DNA from: Microbacterium sp.
Lineage (GTDB): Bacteria; Actinomycetota; Actinomycetes; Actinomycetales; Microbacteriaceae
DNA: 64,000 nucleotides
NCBI RefSeq assembly: GCF_031178445.1
Contig: NZ_JAPSIY010000011.1
Span: forward strand, 1 to 64,000
Direction of reading: 5' to 3'
Shown here: piece by piece, positions 1-7,298 of the stretch
Position numbering within the stretch: the first letter of the stretch is position 1
How the letters are laid out: each line of letters opens with the position of its first letter
Made by a program: the position numbers and the translations under genes
Notes under the pieces: generated by a model
What the model was told of the DNA's origin: nothing
The model's database searches: none
Seen by the model: the letters and a program-made list of their open reading frames with translations, nothing else

Positions 1-1
1 G

Positions 2-79
2 GGATTCCTCCACCGCGCGTCGACGACGATCGACGAGGCAGCCGACGGAGCGGCCAGGCGGGCAGCCGAGGAGGACTGA
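2..79 (+). CDS. possible C-terminal end of an unidentified protein (5' truncated)
   Basis: A frame open from the left edge ends at TGA 77-79 and would give 25 residues ending GAARRAAEED. The Ala/Glu/Arg-rich composition fits the tail of an actinobacterial protein, but there is too little to assign a family. It lies immediately left of an abnormal G/C-only block, so its true neighbours are uncertain. Confidence 0.3.
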   Translation, partial: GFLHRASTTIDEAADGAARRAAEED

Positions 80-95
80 CCCGAGAGAGACGGAA

Positions 96-163
96 GGGGG
101 GGGGCCCCCCCCCCCGGGGGGCGGCCGCCCCCCCCGCGGGGGCCCGCCGGGGGGGGGCCCCGC
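96..163. other. G/C-only homopolymer block, probable assembly artefact
   Basis: Sixty-eight bases contain only G and C, in long single-base runs (nine G at 96-104, eleven C at 105-115, further runs of eight or more). The rest of the window is GC-rich but never shows homopolymers of this kind. This looks like a sequencing or contig-joining artefact more than biology. Bases 164-309 hold no gene I can support. Confidence 0.6.
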
Positions 164-309
164 TTCGACGTTCTACACCCCTCGCCAGACGGGCCCCGCC
201 GGCCGGAGGCTCCGCGCGCCGCCCTTTTCGCGGAACGCGACGTGCTTCTGTGCCTGCGGCGTGTGGAGAAGCCGCCGGTGACGCGGGGGCACGAACGTCC
301 CTCCGCGCC

Positions 310-714
310 TCAGAGCTGGTTCACGCGAATGAGATTGCCCGAGGGGTCTCGGAACGCGCAGTCGCGCACGCCGTAGTCCTGATCGGTCGGCTCCTGCACG
401 ATGTCGGCGCCGCCTGCCTCCAGGCGCTCGAACAGGCCGTCGAGGTCCTCCGTCGCGAGCGTCACGGCTCCGTAGACGCCCTTCGCGATGAGGTCGAGGA
501 TCGTCTCGCGCTCCTCGTCGGTGATGCCGGGGTCGACAGCCGGCGGGTGCAGGACGATCGAGGTCGACTGACCGGCGGGCCCCACGGTGATCCACCGCAT
601 GTTCTCGTACCCGACATCCTTGCGGACCTCGAAGCCGATCAGATCGCGGTAGAAGCCGAGGGCGGCGTCGGCATCGGTGTGCGGCAGGAAGGCGTTGTGG
701 ATGCTGATGTTCAT
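310..714 (-). CDS. VOC family (glyoxalase/bleomycin-resistance fold) protein
   Basis: A 134-residue single VOC-domain protein. It starts MNISIHNAFLPHTDADAALG and has the typical 'YRDLIGFEV' first beta-alpha unit, a central 'VTLATEDLDGLFERLEAGGA' segment and the closing 'FRDPSGNLIRVNQL', which is the usual C-terminal metal-edge motif. VOC proteins are soluble metal-dependent lyases, dioxygenases or drug-binding proteins, and the substrate cannot be read from sequence. The start at 714 was chosen over the longer frame because the domain begins there. TAGCGT at 722-727 (minus strand) lies 7 nt before the ATG, so it may have its own near-leaderless promoter. The AraC-type gene is 10 bp upstream on the same strand and may regulate it. 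Confidence 0.88.
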   Translation of the reverse strand: MNISIHNAFLPHTDADAALGFYRDLIGFEVRKDVGYENMRWITVGPAGQSTSIVLHPPAVDPGITDEERETILDLIAKGVYGAVTLATEDLDGLFERLEAGGADIVQEPTDQDYGVRDCAFRDPSGNLIRVNQL

Positions 715-724
715 GTGCTCAACG

Positions 725-1156
725 CTAGGACGAGGACGCCGAGACCGCTTCTCGATTCCTGACCGGTCTGGTGAACTGCTTGGCGAGGCACGGCGGGATG
801 CCCTCGACCGATCGGGATGGATCCGCGCGGTAGGCGCTGGGGGAGAGGCCGACCAACTCCGAGAAGCGCGTGCTGAAGGTGCCAAGCGACGAGAAGCCCA
901 CGGCGAAGCAGACCTCCGTCACGGACAGGTCACCGCGGCGCAGCAGCGTCATCGCCCTCTCGATGCGGCGCGTCATCAGGTAGGAGTACGGAGACTCGCC
1001 GTAGACACGACGGAACTCCCGGCTCAGGTACCCGGCGGACATGTGCGCACCGCGGGCGAGCTCGTCGACGTTCAACGGCAGCGCGAAATCCCTGTCGATG
1101 CGGTCGCGTACACGTCGGATGACGGTGATGTCGCGTCGATCGCCGGCAGCAGCCAT
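725..1156 (-). CDS. AraC family transcriptional regulator (DNA-binding domain only)
   Basis: The 143-residue protein is essentially just the AraC/XylS double helix-turn-helix. The first HTH is around 'LNVDELARGAHMSAGYLSRE' and the second around 'SVTEVCFAVGFSSLGTFSTR', followed by the family signature 'F.ELVGLSPSAYR'. No ligand-binding domain is present, so control may be by abundance or by a partner. It precedes a VOC gene on the same strand, a pairing common in actinobacteria, and probably regulates it. CAGGAT at 1163-1168 (minus strand) is 6 nt from the ATG, which suggests a leaderless transcript. The last ~25 residues are low complexity. Confidence 0.9.
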   Translation of the reverse strand: MAAAGDRRDITVIRRVRDRIDRDFALPLNVDELARGAHMSAGYLSREFRRVYGESPYSYLMTRRIERAMTLLRRGDLSVTEVCFAVGFSSLGTFSTRFSELVGLSPSAYRADPSRSVEGIPPCLAKQFTRPVRNREAVSASSS

Positions 1157-1162
1157 GCGTCC

Positions 1163-1168
1163 ATCCTG
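1163..1168 (-). promoter_or_regulatory. -10-like hexamer for the AraC-type gene, leaderless geometry
   Basis: CAGGAT on the minus strand is followed by 6 nt and the ATG at 1156. The first base deviates from TAnnnT. Confidence 0.45.
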
Positions 1169-1208
1169 GCATCGACCGCCGTCTGCCGCGCGCCGTCGGC
1201 GCGCCGGC

Positions 1209-2003
1209 TCACTTCGCGGGGTCCGGATGCTCGCCTTCTGCGGCGGTCACCGGCGCCGCCCCGAGGCGCTCCAGTGCCTCCGCGACCTTCTCTGCGAGAT
1301 ACCGATGTCCTGCGGTCGAGGGGTGCTTGCGTCCGACTCCCACATCGATCACGGAGAGATAGTTGTCGGGCGTGATCCACTGCTCCTCCACGGGGGAGAC
1401 GTACCACCAGCCTCGCGATCCGGCGAGGGCAGCGAGCTCCCGGTCGATGCGCGCCGTGCTGGTGCCGACGGGAAGCTCGTGCGGGGCGGGTCCCAGCACC
1501 ACGACGGGCACCTCAGGGAACTTCTGCGTCAGTGCGTCCCAGGCCGCGTTCACCGCAGCCGGGAGTGCTGCCGCGTCCTCGCGTCGGTCGTTGATCGAAC
1601 CTTGGATGATGATCGCGTCGACATCGAGCCTCGGGTCGAGACCGGCGATCCGCTCGCCGAAGGCGGGACCTGTCGACCCGGGCCTCAGGTATCCGCTGCC
1701 TGGGACGCCGTCGACGATGGTCTCCCCGCCGATGAGATCTGCGAGCACGTACGCGTACCCCAGCGTCGGAACGCTTGCCGCAGCCCCGTACGTCCACGAG
1801 TCACCGAAGACGAGCAGGGTCGGATGCTCGGGCAGCGCGAGCGGCGCCGGAGCGACTCCGTCCTGCGCCGCCGCGACGGGGGCCGTCTCGACGGGCGGCT
1901 GCCAGGGCCTCGTGATGCTGAGGGAGACGCCGAGCACCACCGCGAACACGCCCGCGATCACGAGCGCTGTGCGGCGCCGTCGGGTGCGGACGCGCAAGGT
2001 CAT
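1209..2003 (-). CDS. secreted or membrane-anchored SGNH/GDSL hydrolase
   Basis: A 264-residue SGNH esterase/lipase-fold hydrolase. A basic N-terminus (RVRTRRRR) is followed by a hydrophobic segment at about residues 13-29, consistent with a signal peptide or signal anchor, so the enzyme should act outside the membrane. Block I is GDSW (catalytic Ser at about 69), block II has Gly at 'VPGSG', block III is 'QGSIND' (Asn 138) and the catalytic His is in 'KHPSTAGH' (His 227). The usual block V Asp three residues before this His is absent (GRKH), so another acid must serve or the triad is a dyad. TACCCT sits 6 nt before the ATG. The substrate is unknown; ester or acetyl groups on cell-wall polymers are possible. 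Confidence 0.88.
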   Translation of the reverse strand: MTLRVRTRRRRTALVIAGVFAVVLGVSLSITRPWQPPVETAPVAAAQDGVAPAPLALPEHPTLLVFGDSWTYGAAASVPTLGYAYVLADLIGGETIVDGVPGSGYLRPGSTGPAFGERIAGLDPRLDVDAIIIQGSINDRREDAAALPAAVNAAWDALTQKFPEVPVVVLGPAPHELPVGTSTARIDRELAALAGSRGWWYVSPVEEQWITPDNYLSVIDVGVGRKHPSTAGHRYLAEKVAEALERLGAAPVTAAEGEHPDPAK

Positions 2004-2009
2004 GGGTCG

Positions 2010-2015
2010 AGGGTA
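2010..2015 (-). promoter_or_regulatory. -10 element for the SGNH hydrolase, leaderless geometry
   Basis: TACCCT on the minus strand is followed by CGACCC and then the ATG at 2003, a gap of exactly 6 nt. Confidence 0.55.
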
Positions 2016-2058
2016 AGCGATGAGAGGCCAGATGCGAATTCAGGCGTCCGTGAACGCC

Positions 2059-2096
2059 GATCGCCCCTCCGCCGCGAGGTGCGGGGAGGGGCGATC
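2059..2096 (-). terminator. terminator after the NgcEFG-like operon
   Basis: Two perfect 12-bp arms (GATCGCCCCTCC at 2059-2070 and its complement at 2085-2096) flank a 14-nt loop, just past the stop of the last permease gene. There is no clear U-tract on either strand. Confidence 0.65.
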
Positions 2097-2108
2097 CGGA
2101 GTGTCGGG

Positions 2109-3023
2109 CTACTTCGAGGTGCCCTGCGACACCGACCCCTGCAGCTGACGCTGGAAGAGGACGTAGACGAGCAGCACGGGGATGATGGTGATCATCACCG
2201 CCGCGAACATGGCGCCGAAATCGACCTGGTAGCCGGCCGCCGAGGCGAAGCTGGCCATACCCTGCGACAGGACGTAGTTGCTCTGATCCGTGTTCAGTGA
2301 GATCGGCAGCAGGAACTGGTTCCACAGACCGAGGAAGTTCATGATCGCGACCGCCGCCATGCCCGGCTTCGCCATAGGCAGCATCACCTGGAAGAACGTC
2401 CGCCACTCGCTGGCACCGTCGACGTAGGCGGCCTCCTGGATCTCGTACGGCAGCGACTTGAAGAACGAGAACAGGAAGAACACCGTGAACGGCAGCGCGA
2501 AGGCGACGTACGTGATGATCAGGCCGGGGAGCGTGTTCAGCAGCCCCATGCCCTGCAGGATGAAGAACAGCGGCACGATGGCGAGGAACACGGGGAATGT
2601 GAGACCTGCGAGCATCAGGTAGTAGATGACTCGGCTGCCGGGCAGCGAGAAGCGGGCCAGAACGTAGGCGCACATCGCGCCGAGGATCATGACCAGCACC
2701 AGCGCCACGCCGACGACGATGACCGTGTTGAGGAACATCTGCCCGAAGTTGTTCTTCACCCACGCATTGACGTAGTTGTCGAAGTTCCAGTTCGCGGGCA
2801 GCCCGAACGGCGATCGGAAGATCTCCGGGGTGGTCTTGAACGAGCCGAGCAGCGTCCACAGCATCGGCAGGATCACGACGAGCGACCAGATCGCCAGGAT
2901 CACGTGGGAGGTGCCACCGACCACCTTGTCGCTGGTGGTGGACTTCGTGGTGCGGTCGCGCGGCGCCGAGCCGGACCGTCTGGCCTTGTCGATCGTGACC
3001 GCGGCACGAGTGTCGGTGCTCAT
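2109..3023 (-). CDS. ngcG: carbohydrate ABC transporter permease, NgcG/MalG-like
   Basis: A 304-residue inner-membrane permease with about six transmembrane segments, of the binding-protein-dependent (MalFG) type. The cytoplasmic EAA-loop signature that docks the ATPase is seen in 'EAAYVDGASEWRTFFQVMLP' followed by 'KPGMAAVAI'. It is the last gene of a three-gene transporter set, and its start overlaps the upstream permease stop by 4 bp (ATGA), so translation is coupled. With an NgcE-like binding protein at the head of the set, it most likely imports N-acetylglucosamine or diacetylchitobiose. The ATPase is not encoded here. A 12-bp hairpin follows the stop. The symbol is by operon context. 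Confidence 0.88.
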   Translation of the reverse strand: MSTDTRAAVTIDKARRSGSAPRDRTTKSTTSDKVVGGTSHVILAIWSLVVILPMLWTLLGSFKTTPEIFRSPFGLPANWNFDNYVNAWVKNNFGQMFLNTVIVVGVALVLVMILGAMCAYVLARFSLPGSRVIYYLMLAGLTFPVFLAIVPLFFILQGMGLLNTLPGLIITYVAFALPFTVFFLFSFFKSLPYEIQEAAYVDGASEWRTFFQVMLPMAKPGMAAVAIMNFLGLWNQFLLPISLNTDQSNYVLSQGMASFASAAGYQVDFGAMFAAVMITIIPVLLVYVLFQRQLQGSVSQGTSK

Positions 3024-4039
3024 GAGCGTCCTCCTTCATCCTTGCCGCCGATAAGACGGAACACGCCGATGACGACAGCGGCGAACACGAGGGTGAGTAC
3101 AGCCAGGACGACGCCCATCGCGCTGGCCAGGCCGAACTGGCCCTTCTCGAAAGCGGTGCGGAACAGGTACTGGCTCATCACCAGGGTGCTGTTACCGGGA
3201 CCGCCTGTCGCGTTCAGACCGGCCATGTAGACGAAGGCGTCCAGTGCGAGGATGCCGAGGTAGATGTATGCCGTCTGCACGTTGTCGCGGATCTGCGGCA
3301 TGAGGATCGACGTCACCGTGCGGAACCTGCCTGCGCCGTCGATGCGAGCGGCCTCCAGCGTCTCGGCGGGGATCCCCTTGATGGCTGCGACGAACAGCAC
3401 CATGTAGAACCCGACCATGCTCCAGACGATCACGAAGATCGTCGCTCCCATGGCCGTACGGCCGTCACCGAGCCAGGCGAACTCGTTCGTGTCGATGCCG
3501 AACAGGCCCAGGATGCCGTTGAGCAGGCCGCTGGGCGTGTAGATCATGTTCCACAGGATGGCGATGACGATCGCCGGGATCACGTACGGGAAGAACGACA
3601 CGACGCGGTAGAAGCTCGATCCCTTGAGCCCGCGCACCTGCCCGTGGCTGGCGCCGCCGACGGTGATCATGCTCGCGAAGATCAATGCGATCGTCAGGGT
3701 GATCAGCGGGACGACGATCGCCAGCAGGGCGTTGTTGCCCATCGCCTGCAGGAACGTCGAGTCCTGGAAGAGCCTCACGAAGTTCTGCACCCCGATGAAG
3801 TCCATGTTCGGCGAGAAGCCGGTCCAGTTCGTCATCGCGTAGTACACGGCCTGGATGAACGGCGAGATCACGAAGATCAGGAAGATCGCCAGTGGCAGGC
3901 CGAGGAACACCAGCAGGAAGGAGATGTAGTCGAAGGTCAGCTTGCGCCGCCCGAGGCGGGGCGGCTTGCGCCGCCCCGCCCGAGCTGCCGTGACTGCGAC
4001 GGTGTCCAGCGCCGCGTCAAGACCTGGTGCTGCTGTCAC
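3020..4039 (-). CDS. ngcF: carbohydrate ABC transporter permease, NgcF/MalF-like
   Basis: A 339-residue MalF-type sugar permease. After a basic N-terminal region ('RAGRRKPPRLGRRK') come about six membrane segments, with the EAA motif in 'EAARIDGAGRFRTVTSILMP'. It pairs with the downstream permease to form the membrane channel of a CUT1-type importer. Its start overlaps the binding-protein stop by 4 bp and its stop overlaps the next permease start by 4 bp, showing a tightly coupled operon. The assignment to N-acetylglucosamine/chitobiose rests on the neighbouring NgcE-like protein and sugar kinase. Confidence 0.88.
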   Translation of the reverse strand: MTAAPGLDAALDTVAVTAARAGRRKPPRLGRRKLTFDYISFLLVFLGLPLAIFLIFVISPFIQAVYYAMTNWTGFSPNMDFIGVQNFVRLFQDSTFLQAMGNNALLAIVVPLITLTIALIFASMITVGGASHGQVRGLKGSSFYRVVSFFPYVIPAIVIAILWNMIYTPSGLLNGILGLFGIDTNEFAWLGDGRTAMGATIFVIVWSMVGFYMVLFVAAIKGIPAETLEAARIDGAGRFRTVTSILMPQIRDNVQTAYIYLGILALDAFVYMAGLNATGGPGNSTLVMSQYLFRTAFEKGQFGLASAMGVVLAVLTLVFAAVVIGVFRLIGGKDEGGRS

Positions 4040-5463
4040 TTGATCTCGATCTTCGTGACCGACGAGTCCTCGCGGACCTTGTCGGTCAGTGCCTGCAGCT
4101 GCTTGGTGATCTCCTCCACGCTCATCTTCCCGTCCAGGAACGAGTTCCAGATGGGAAGCTGGTCGGAGTTCATGCCGTAGAGGTTGAACGACTTGATCGT
4201 GAAGACGTTGTCACCCGCTGCAGCGAGCAGCTCCGACTGCGAGACGAGGGCGGTCGATCCGAAGCCGTCGGCGGGAACGGTGTCCTTGACGATCGTCGGG
4301 GCCAGCTTCGACTTCGCGAAGGCGGTCGCCGACTCCTTCGACAGCATGGTGCGCAGCAGTTCCTTGCCGCCCGCGGGGTTCTTCGCCTTCGACGGGACGA
4401 TGAACGGCTCGCCGGCCTCGGCACGCATCGTGCCGGCAGGAGTGGTCTGGTTGCCGTCCAGCGGAAGCTCGGCGATGCCCTTCATCATGAAGTTCTCGGC
4501 CGTGGTGTCCTTCATCTCGTTCTCGATCCACGAGCCCGAGGGGTACAGCAGCGCCTCCTGGTCGAGGCTCCACTGCGCCTGCGCCTGGGTGAACTGCGTG
4601 CCGCCGCCACCAGGCTTGACGTAGCCCGACTGGATGAGGTCGTGCAGGATCGTCAGGATGCCCTGGAGAGCCGGGTGCGACCAGCAGCCCTCCTCCAGGT
4701 TCTCCAGAGGCAGGCGCACGTCGTCGCCGGCCTGGATCACGGCGGAGTCCACGACCATGGTCTGGTAATAGGTGGCCGCTTCCTTGCCCCACAGGAACAG
4801 GTACTTGCCCTTGGCCTTGGCCTGCTCGCCGAGCGACTTCAGGTCCTGCCACGACTTCGGCACCTCCCACCCGTTCTCCTCGAACAGGCTCGACGAGTAC
4901 CAGATGCCGTACACCGTCATGACGTAGTTCAGCGCCACGAACCGTCCGTCGAACGTTCCGGGTGCTTCGACGCCGCCGAAGAGGGTGTCACGGATCTTGG
5001 TGCCCTCGAGGTTCTCCGCGTCGAGCACGTCATCGAGCTCCTCGAGCTGGTCGAGGATGGTGTTCCATCCGATCGAGTTCGCTCCGGAGTTGTCGATGAG
5101 GTCCGGCGGGTTGCCGCCCACGAACCGCGGCTGCAGCTCCTGGGCGATCTTGGTGGAGGCCGACACGGCGACGGTCACGCCCTCCAGTGCCTCATTGCCT
5201 TCCATGATCTTCGCCGAGTTCTCGACGTAGTCCACGCCGTAGCCGCCGTCGAAGATGACCGCGTCGACCTTGGCGTTGGCTGCGACGCCGAACGGGTTGT
5301 CAGCGGTGACCTCGCCCTGCGGGCCGGTTCCGCCGCCCCCGCCGCCGCCGGGCGCTGCGCAGGAGGCCAGGGTCATGCCGAACGGCAGCAGCATCGCTGC
5401 GGCAGCCGCGCCGCGCAGCAGGTTGCGGCGGCTGATGGATGCTTCGTTGAGTTCCATCTTCAT
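4036..5463 (-). CDS. ngcE: NgcE-like N-acetylglucosamine/diacetylchitobiose-binding lipoprotein
   Basis: A 475-residue extracellular solute-binding protein. The N-terminus has a twin-arginine motif (SRRNLLRG, Arg 12-13), a hydrophobic stretch and a lipobox LASC with Cys 35, so it is probably a Tat-exported lipoprotein. Motifs I associate with the NgcE family of Streptomyces are present: 'IFDGGYG', 'QPRFVGGNPPDLIDNSGA', 'LLYPSGSWIENE' and 'GEPFIVPSKAKN'. NgcE captures GlcNAc or chitobiose for the two permeases encoded next. The first ATG is only 1 nt from the AGGAAGG Shine-Dalgarno, while ATG at 5457 (Met 3) has a spacing of 7, so the real start may be MELNEAS. The gene lies 53 bp downstream of the SIS gene in the same transcriptional direction. 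Confidence 0.87.
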   Translation of the reverse strand: MKMELNEASISRRNLLRGAAAAAMLLPFGMTLASCAAPGGGGGGGTGPQGEVTADNPFGVAANAKVDAVIFDGGYGVDYVENSAKIMEGNEALEGVTVAVSASTKIAQELQPRFVGGNPPDLIDNSGANSIGWNTILDQLEELDDVLDAENLEGTKIRDTLFGGVEAPGTFDGRFVALNYVMTVYGIWYSSSLFEENGWEVPKSWQDLKSLGEQAKAKGKYLFLWGKEAATYYQTMVVDSAVIQAGDDVRLPLENLEEGCWSHPALQGILTILHDLIQSGYVKPGGGGTQFTQAQAQWSLDQEALLYPSGSWIENEMKDTTAENFMMKGIAELPLDGNQTTPAGTMRAEAGEPFIVPSKAKNPAGGKELLRTMLSKESATAFAKSKLAPTIVKDTVPADGFGSTALVSQSELLAAAGDNVFTIKSFNLYGMNSDQLPIWNSFLDGKMSVEEITKQLQALTDKVREDSSVTKIEIK

Positions 5464-5516
5464 ACCTTCCTAGTGATGTGATCGGTGTTTGGGTTTCGGG
5501 CCGACCGGAGATCCGA

Positions 5517-6269
5517 TCAAGCTCCCCGCCTGATGCGGCCCGCATAGCGGTCCTCAAGGACGGAGTTGTGCTCATCGCCGCCCGGGATGTTGGCGGAGAT
5601 GTACATGGGGGGAGTGTCGCCTCGCTCTGCGATCGTGCGCGCGACGCCGAGCGTCAGCAGCTGCGCGATGAAGGCGGCCGTGATGGACGAGATCGCGCCG
5701 GCGCCGATGCCGTCGGCCACTTCCAGCGTCGAGTCGCCGTAGGGCGCGAGGTTGTCGATGACGATGTCGGCGACCTCGCTGAGACGCTTGCCGCTGGGGT
5801 GCTTGGGCTCGACTCGAGCGGTGTGCTCCAGGCTGGTCACGGCGATGACCTTGTGGCCGTGCTCCTTCGCCCACAGGGCCGTGCCGACGATGGATCCGTT
5901 CACTCCCGAGTTCGAGGCGATGACGAAGACGTCGCCCTCGCCCACGGGCACGGTCGCCATCAGCTCGTCCACCACCCAAGGTTCGCGCTCCAGGGACCCG
6001 GTCAGCACGTCGGTCTCGCGGTCGCCGTGCATGACGATGTCGCGCAGCGCGAAGCGATTGGTGGGGATGAGGCCGCCCGCACGGCCGGCGATCTCCATCG
6101 CGAAGGCTTCCGAGTGTCCGGTGCCGAAGGCCTGGATCACTCCGCCGCGGTCGAGTGCGTCGACGAGCAGCGCGATCGCGTCGTCGAGGGCTCCGCCCTC
6201 GGCGTCGGATGCGAGCCGGTCGAGACGGCCGGTGGCCTCGCGAAGCAGGTCGGACGGGGTAGCGGTCAT
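5517..6269 (-). CDS. SIS domain sugar-phosphate protein (UPF0309-like)
   Basis: A 250-residue protein with one SIS (sugar isomerase) fold, starting MTATPSDLLREATGRLD. Phosphosugar-binding features are 'FGTGHSEAFAMEIAGRAGG' near the N-terminus and 'VFVIASNSGVNG' in the middle. Family members bind phosphorylated amino sugars as isomerases, etherases or sensors; the exact reaction is not known. It starts inside the stop of the RpiR-type regulator gene (ATGA overlap at 6266-6269) and is followed by the transporter genes. A role in handling the phosphorylated GlcNAc derivative made by the kinase across the divergent promoter is likely. This start was chosen over longer upstream frames because of the overlap and the domain boundary. 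Confidence 0.85.
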   Translation of the reverse strand: MTATPSDLLREATGRLDRLASDAEGGALDDAIALLVDALDRGGVIQAFGTGHSEAFAMEIAGRAGGLIPTNRFALRDIVMHGDRETDVLTGSLEREPWVVDELMATVPVGEGDVFVIASNSGVNGSIVGTALWAKEHGHKVIAVTSLEHTARVEPKHPSGKRLSEVADIVIDNLAPYGDSTLEVADGIGAGAISSITAAFIAQLLTLGVARTIAERGDTPPMYISANIPGGDEHNSVLEDRYAGRIRRGA

Positions 6270-7210
6270 CGGATCTCCTCGAGCAGTTGCGGGTTGTGGG
6301 GGTTCTTGGCGGTGCGCGCCGGACGACGATGCGCCGAGACGGCCATGGCACTGGCGGCGAGTCGCCGCGACGCCTGGCCGAACATCTGCTGCGCGATGAG
6401 CAGGTAGAGCAGATCGAGCACGAGCAGCTGCGAGTGCTTGACCGATAGGTCGTCCGGACGCAGATATCCGGTGGGCGCAGCCGTCGCCAGCGACACGTCG
6501 GCGAGACCGGCCAGCCAGGATTCGGCATCGTGCGTGATCGCCACGGTGAACGCGCCGGCGGCTCCGGCCTGAGAGAGCATCTGCACTGTCTCGTCGGTGC
6601 GGCCCGTGCTGGAGATGCCGACCGCGACCGAGTCGCGGTTCTGCAGCACGGCGCTCGTGAGTCCGTCGTGGACGTCGGACCACGCGTGCGCGTTGACGCC
6701 GATGCGGTACAGGCGGCCCTGGAACTCGCGTGCGATCACCCCGCTTCCGCCGACGCCGTAGATGTCGACGTGCCGGCTGGCGGTGATCGCGTCGGCGACA
6801 CGCAGCACGTTGTCCAGATCGAGGCGGGCGGCCGTGCTCTCGAGACTGTCCACGTGCAGGGCGACGAGCGTCTGCAGCACCTTGCCCGGTTCGTCCTCGG
6901 CGCCGAACTCGCGGCCGATATCGGCTTCCCAGCTCTCCTCGGCATCACCGCGGCCGATCTCGCTGGCCACTCCGACGCGGAACTGGGTGTACCCGTCGAA
7001 GCCCAGTGCGCGGCAGAAGCGTGTCACCGTCGCGGGAGAGGTGCCGGCTCGGTCTGCGAGTTCCGTTATCGTCAGCTCGACGGGGGCGGTGGGGTGCTCG
7101 GTCACGACATCGGCGATCTTGCTCATCGCCGTCGGCATGGCCCGGCGACCTGCCGCGATGCGGCGAGCGATCGTCAGTCCGTTGCCGATGTCCCTGGACC
7201 GTGGCACCAT
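6266..7210 (-). CDS. RpiR/MurR family transcriptional regulator
   Basis: About 314 residues. An N-terminal RpiR-type helix-turn-helix ('ITELADRAGTSPATVTRFCRALGFDGYTQFR') is followed by a C-terminal SIS domain ('DIYGVGGSGVIAREFQ', 'AVGISSTGRTDETVQ') that would sense a sugar phosphate. It heads the GlcNAc uptake operon and very probably controls it together with the divergent kinase. AGGAGG lies only 2 nt before ATG 7210 and 5 nt before GTG 7207, so the true start may be GTG 7207; a TTG at 7237 is also in frame. Its promoter (TTGACG, 17 nt, TAGTTT) is covered by a palindrome at 7250-7264, which suggests autorepression. Confidence 0.88.
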   Translation of the reverse strand: MVPRSRDIGNGLTIARRIAAGRRAMPTAMSKIADVVTEHPTAPVELTITELADRAGTSPATVTRFCRALGFDGYTQFRVGVASEIGRGDAEESWEADIGREFGAEDEPGKVLQTLVALHVDSLESTAARLDLDNVLRVADAITASRHVDIYGVGGSGVIAREFQGRLYRIGVNAHAWSDVHDGLTSAVLQNRDSVAVGISSTGRTDETVQMLSQAGAAGAFTVAITHDAESWLAGLADVSLATAAPTGYLRPDDLSVKHSQLLVLDLLYLLIAQQMFGQASRRLAASAMAVSAHRRPARTAKNPHNPQLLEEIR

Positions 7211-7249
7211 AGCCTCCTGATTGCACTTCGCTGTCAATCTGCGTTGAGA

Positions 7250-7281
7250 TGAAAACTATTCTCACGCGACGAAAACGTCAA
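7250..7281 (-). promoter_or_regulatory. rpiR-type regulator promoter with overlapping operator palindrome
   Basis: On the minus strand, TTGACG (7276-7281) and TAGTTT (7253-7258) are separated by exactly 17 nt. The imperfect palindrome TGAAAACTATTCTCA (7250-7264, pattern TGAnAA...TTnTCA) covers the -10. It lies between the regulator and the divergent kinase, where an autoregulatory RpiR-family operator would be expected. This is inference from position and symmetry. Confidence 0.55.
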
Positions 7282-7298
7282 ATAGGACAACATCACGA

